A stretch of DNA of 22,061 bases from Isoetes engelmannii (taxonomy: Eukaryota > Streptophyta > Lycopodiopsida > Isoetales > Isoetaceae), in assembly GCA_011763485.2 (NCBI GenBank), contig JAANSK020261605.1, forward strand, positions 1-22,061, in the 5' to 3' direction. Numbering within the stretch: the stretch's first letter is position 1; each line of letters opens with the position of its first letter. The position numbers and the translations under genes are program-made. The notes under the pieces are model-generated. The model had not been told where the DNA came from. It saw only the letters and a list, made by a program, of their open reading frames with translations, and searched no databases. Positions 19,709 through 22,061 of the stretch are shown in pieces.

Positions 19709-19775
19709 GACTCTTACGGTGCGCTTGGAGACGGTGTGAGATTCTCACAAGTGGCTTAGGCGCATCGTGAGAGTC
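19709..19775. repeat. 67-bp palindromic unit, copy 2
   Basis: The ends GACTCTTACGGTGCGC and GCGCATCGTGAGAGTC pair over 16 bp with two mismatches. It is the clearest representative. Confidence 0.85.
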
Positions 19776-20185
19776 GTTCGGACCCTTGCTCTCTAGTTTC
19801 AACACTTTTACGTTAAAGCATACATAACAATTTCACTACATATTATTTACATACGGCGTGTCATAACTTTTTGTTATATCACCGTGAAAATGAATACAAG
19901 GTTCCAAAGTTACATCTCTCCCTAATGGTTAGTCCATTTAATAAACATTATTTATTTCGCAAGTACACTTAAAACATATTATCATGAATGTACAATTAAA
20001 ACGATTTCATTGAAGGTAAAAGATATTATAAATATCTTGCCTTCGAACTAAACGATCATGTGTTTAATTGCCAATTCATTCGCCTATATATTTTAATCAC
20101 GATGTCCACCATACTCTATATACGAAGGTGAAAGAAATTGCTACAACGATTAGATAATTACATAGAAGGGTAAAATCCTTCTTAC
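19776..20185. other. A/T-rich stretch, nothing recognised
   Basis: No gene, structure or repeat was found. Confidence 0.5.
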
Positions 20186-20240
20186 ATTGATGGTAAGTGC
20201 GCTTGGCTGGGAGCCAAGAGGTAGGGGTTCAAATATTTTT
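20186..20240 (+). mobile_element. tRNA-Pro-like SINE head or tRNA pseudogene
   Basis: TGGTAAGTGCG resembles a D arm. CTTGG and CCAAG (20202-20206, 20214-20218) form an anticodon stem around the 7-nt loop CTGGGAG, anticodon GGG. GGGGTTCAAAT resembles the T arm (B box). The acceptor stem is absent and the T stem is broken, so it is not a functional tRNA gene. Confidence 0.6.
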
Positions 20241-20312
20241 CTTACCTTAAACTGTTCCGTATTCTATGTAAGACGTAATAAAAACATTACATTAGGAAAA
20301 ACATTATTATAA

Positions 20313-20425
20313 GGTTCTTGGCATGTTGATAAAACTTCAGACTTGCTACCATGAGGTTAGGGGTGGCTCTTGGCATGTTGGTAAAATCTTTGATTTGCTA
20401 CGACGAGGTTAGGGGTTTGAATCCT
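20313..20425 (+). mobile_element. Two tandem tRNA-like SINE heads (Au-SINE-like)
   Basis: Units of about 52 bp start near 20313 and 20365. Each has CTTGGCATGTTG(A/G)TAAAA (A-box-like), then TTGCTAC and GAGGTTAGGGG. The second continues with GGGTTTGAATCC, a good B box. The order resembles the tRNA-related head of plant Au-type SINEs. No full body is seen. Confidence 0.5.
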
Positions 20426-20469
20426 TTTGCTACAAAGAATAACATTTTATCCAAGAAAAGTCAATGGCT

Positions 20470-20555
20470 ATGGTCAAAGTCAACAGATGACTCTCACCAT
20501 GCACCAAAGATCATGGTCAAAGTGAACGGACGACTCTCATCATGCACTAAATGGG
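20470..20555 (+). repeat. 43-bp tandem duplication
   Basis: ATGGTCAAAGTCAACAGATG and its near copy 43 bp downstream both lead into a GACTCTCA end of the 67-bp unit. This creates an extra half unit near 20488. Confidence 0.75.
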
Positions 20556-20598
20556 CTTATGAGAGTCTCTTAAGTGCCATTCGTGCAAAATGAGAGTC
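20532..20598. repeat. 67-bp palindromic unit, copy 3
   Basis: It starts GACTCTCATCATGCAC and ends GTGCAAAATGAGAGTC. The symmetry extends outward by two more bases (AC/GT). The middle resembles copy 4 more than copies 1 and 2. Confidence 0.8.
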
Positions 20599-20731
20599 GT
20601 GGGTCCAAAATGCACTATAAGTTATCAATTTTTGTGTTTTAAGTATCTAAACAAGCTTAATTAATTATTTTAAGCTCGATTTGACGACTAGTTTACTATT
20701 CTTAGCTACTTGGAGCCTAAAATAGGTAGAC

Positions 20732-20798
20732 GACTCTCACCGTGTGCAAAATGGGCTTATGACAATCTCATAAGTGCCATTCGCATTAGCTGAGAGTT
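20732..20798. repeat. 67-bp palindromic unit, copy 4
   Basis: It starts GACTCTCACCGTGTGC and ends GCTGAGAGTT. The reverse complement aligns to copy 2 over the full 67 bp without gaps. Confidence 0.8.
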
Positions 20799-20974
20799 GT
20801 CGGGCTCTGGCTCACTAATTTTTCTAACGATTGGGAAAAAGATTCTTCCCAAAACGTGGTTCTGGCTTGGATGTGTTTTCCAAGACTGGAGTTTGTCTAG
20901 AAAATTAGTTCTAATAGGTAATTGGCCAGTGCTCGATTTTGGTCAATCAAGATCATTGTTCTGATATCATTGTG

Positions 20975-21300
20975 ACATCCCTTGCTCGTATACGACTGCT
21001 CCCATCGTATAAAAATCGAAGATTCCCTCCCATCGGCCATGCTTCCAGTGAAAGACCGTCCACCTGACTTTTGATTCTTGATAGTGAGCAAGAATCCTAT
21101 GTGGGAGGAATGAACGTGTCATTCATCCTCTGATGCTCCCTGCTCCATATACGATGCCCCATCGTATACGTCGCCGAGAATCCCCCATCGGATGGCCTGT
21201 CCATCGAATGGGCCTTTCGTCAAACTCAAGCTCTGGAATGGACAGGACTGTGAGCCGAGGAACGAAGGTGTCGTTTGTTCCTCCTCAACAGGCTCCTATA
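20975..21300 (+). repeat. Divergent duplication of about 160 bp with conserved hairpins
   Basis: Copy 1 (about 20975-21130) and copy 2 (about 21130-21300) share TGCTCCCATCGTATA-like cores, CCCATCGG and a GTGAGC...GGAA...GTGTC segment. Each has a hairpin: 20989-21011 (7-bp stem) and 21148-21168 (TATACGATG/CATCGTATA, a perfect 9-bp stem with a 3-nt loop). A third core lies at 12905-12930 on the other strand. Confidence 0.6.
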
Positions 21301-21739
21301 CAACGGAAGCATAAACAGACACTACAAGAGATCGGGGTATCTCGTGACGTCTGTGCGACGTGACGTCGCAAACAGCAACGTGGCATCGCAGATACGTCGC
21401 GTGAGACATCACAGCACGTCGCCTGGGATGCAACGCGACGTTGAGGCGACGCGTGGCCGACGTCTGCGAACACGTCACCAAAACCACGTCGCCAAGTGTC
21501 CATTTGCCGACGTCGCATCGCATGCGACGTTGACATGGCCAGCGGCACATAACGTGGCAAAGTTTATCTGACGTGGCATCCACCTCTGGCACGTGTCCGC
21601 TGGCCATGACGTCAGGTCACATGCGACGCGGCGGACGTGGCCAACGGATACGTGACGTGGTCAATGGACACGTGACGTGGCATCCGACTTCGACGTGACG
21701 TTCCAAAGGTGACCGTTGACTGACGTCGCATGTGACGTC

Positions 21740-21760
21740 TATAAAATTTGAGTATATAAA
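21740..21760 (+). promoter_or_regulatory. TATA boxes downstream of the ACGT cluster
   Basis: TATAAAA at 21740-21746 and TATATAAA at 21753-21760 follow directly after the last ACGT core. They lie about 70-85 bp before the first ATG at 21826, a normal plant promoter arrangement. Confidence 0.6.
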
Positions 21761-21825
21761 CCAAGCAGCCGGCCTTCTTGTTGTTAGTGTTAGTTTTCTC
21801 CTTCTAGGCGCCCTTGCTCGATCGT

Positions 21826-21969
21826 ATGCCAGCTCGTGATCGGCATTTGGAGATGGCCAGGAGGCAGGTTGACGCTCATGCCACCGATGGAGTCTTCAGC
21901 CGTGGAGGCTTCAGTCGCGGAACCCTCATGGCTAAGTTCCAATTCCACTTTCCATGTATGGATCTTTGA
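21826..21969 (+). CDS. Short ORF at the start of the CACTA transcript, unrecognised
   Basis: It has 47 codons beginning MPARDRHLEMARRQ, with a FSRGGFSRGT repeat-like stretch, ending at TGA 21967-21969. It is the first ATG after the TATA boxes. It may be a small leader peptide or the first exon of a longer element gene spliced beyond the window. No known domain. Confidence 0.35.
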   Translation: MPARDRHLEMARRQVDAHATDGVFSRGGFSRGTLMAKFQFHFPCMDL

Positions 21970-22061
21970 AGCAAGGCCATAAACAAGTGTAGCTACATAG
22001 TATCTAGGCTTTTCAAAATTCTCATCAATGGGGTCGCCTTCATATCGAACTTGCTCAATTG

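Larger units (their letters stand above)
21320..22061 (+). mobile_element. Left end of a CACTA transposon, continuing past the window
   Basis: CACTACAAGAGATCGGGG at 21320 matches CACTA (En/Spm) terminal repeats. It is followed by about 400 bp with about 25 ACGT cores (ACGTCGC, ACGTGGC and CGACGT variants in both orientations), the expected look of a subterminal repeat region bound by element proteins. AGA precedes the end as a candidate target duplication. The right end and the transposase lie outside the window, so autonomy cannot be judged. Confidence 0.75.

Noticed and set aside
20186-20240. Functional tRNA-Pro gene
   Set aside because: The anticodon arm is good, but the acceptor stem is missing and the T stem is broken.
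21285-21607. Overlapping ORFs in three frames at the CACTA end
   Set aside because: Dense ACGT/GCGAC repeats with few stop triplets open several frames at once. The composition is repeat-driven.

Overview
The window looks like nuclear DNA of a land plant. It holds one well-preserved, intron-rich host gene for a five-KH-domain RNA-binding protein of the plant RCF3/HEN4 type. Around it lie plant-style mobile elements: CACTA ends, a Ty3/gypsy gag relic, tRNA-derived SINE heads and a non-LTR retrotransposon. The lineage cannot be fixed from the sequence. A non-seed plant is my tentative guess, from the DUF3504-like gene and the LINE type.

Layout. 228-4612: two related elements with terminal inverted repeats, side by side (A about 371-1872, B about 1984-4612). 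Each is preceded by a GC-rich palindrome of about 130 bp. B carries a spliced gene whose product resembles DUF3504, the Crypton-type tyrosine recombinase-like domain. A keeps the same ends, promoter region and 5' UTR intron but has lost that domain. 4613-6835: mostly featureless, with one 147-bp tandem duplication. 6836-9265 (minus): the KH gene, seven coding exons, 659 residues, with a further intron in its 5' UTR. 9746-13950: decayed repeat DNA, including a Ty3 gag pseudogene, a 33-bp miniature CACTA element with a 3-bp target duplication, a 34-bp tandem repeat and a broken minus-strand reading frame. 13955-15678: a 339-bp direct repeat around noncoding DNA. 16032-19340 (minus): a broken LINE with endonuclease, reverse transcriptase, a CCHC-like motif and a pentanucleotide tail. 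19519-20798: four 67-bp palindromic units and tRNA-like SINE heads. 20975-21300: a divergent duplication with hairpins. 21320 to the end: the left end of a CACTA transposon with about 25 ACGT cores, then TATA boxes and a short ORF.

Most notable is the A/B family. It combines long inverted-repeat ends, a foldback at the 5' end and a recombinase-like gene that keeps the fold signature but appears to lack the catalytic His and Tyr. The KH gene is the only gene I am confident is a working host gene.
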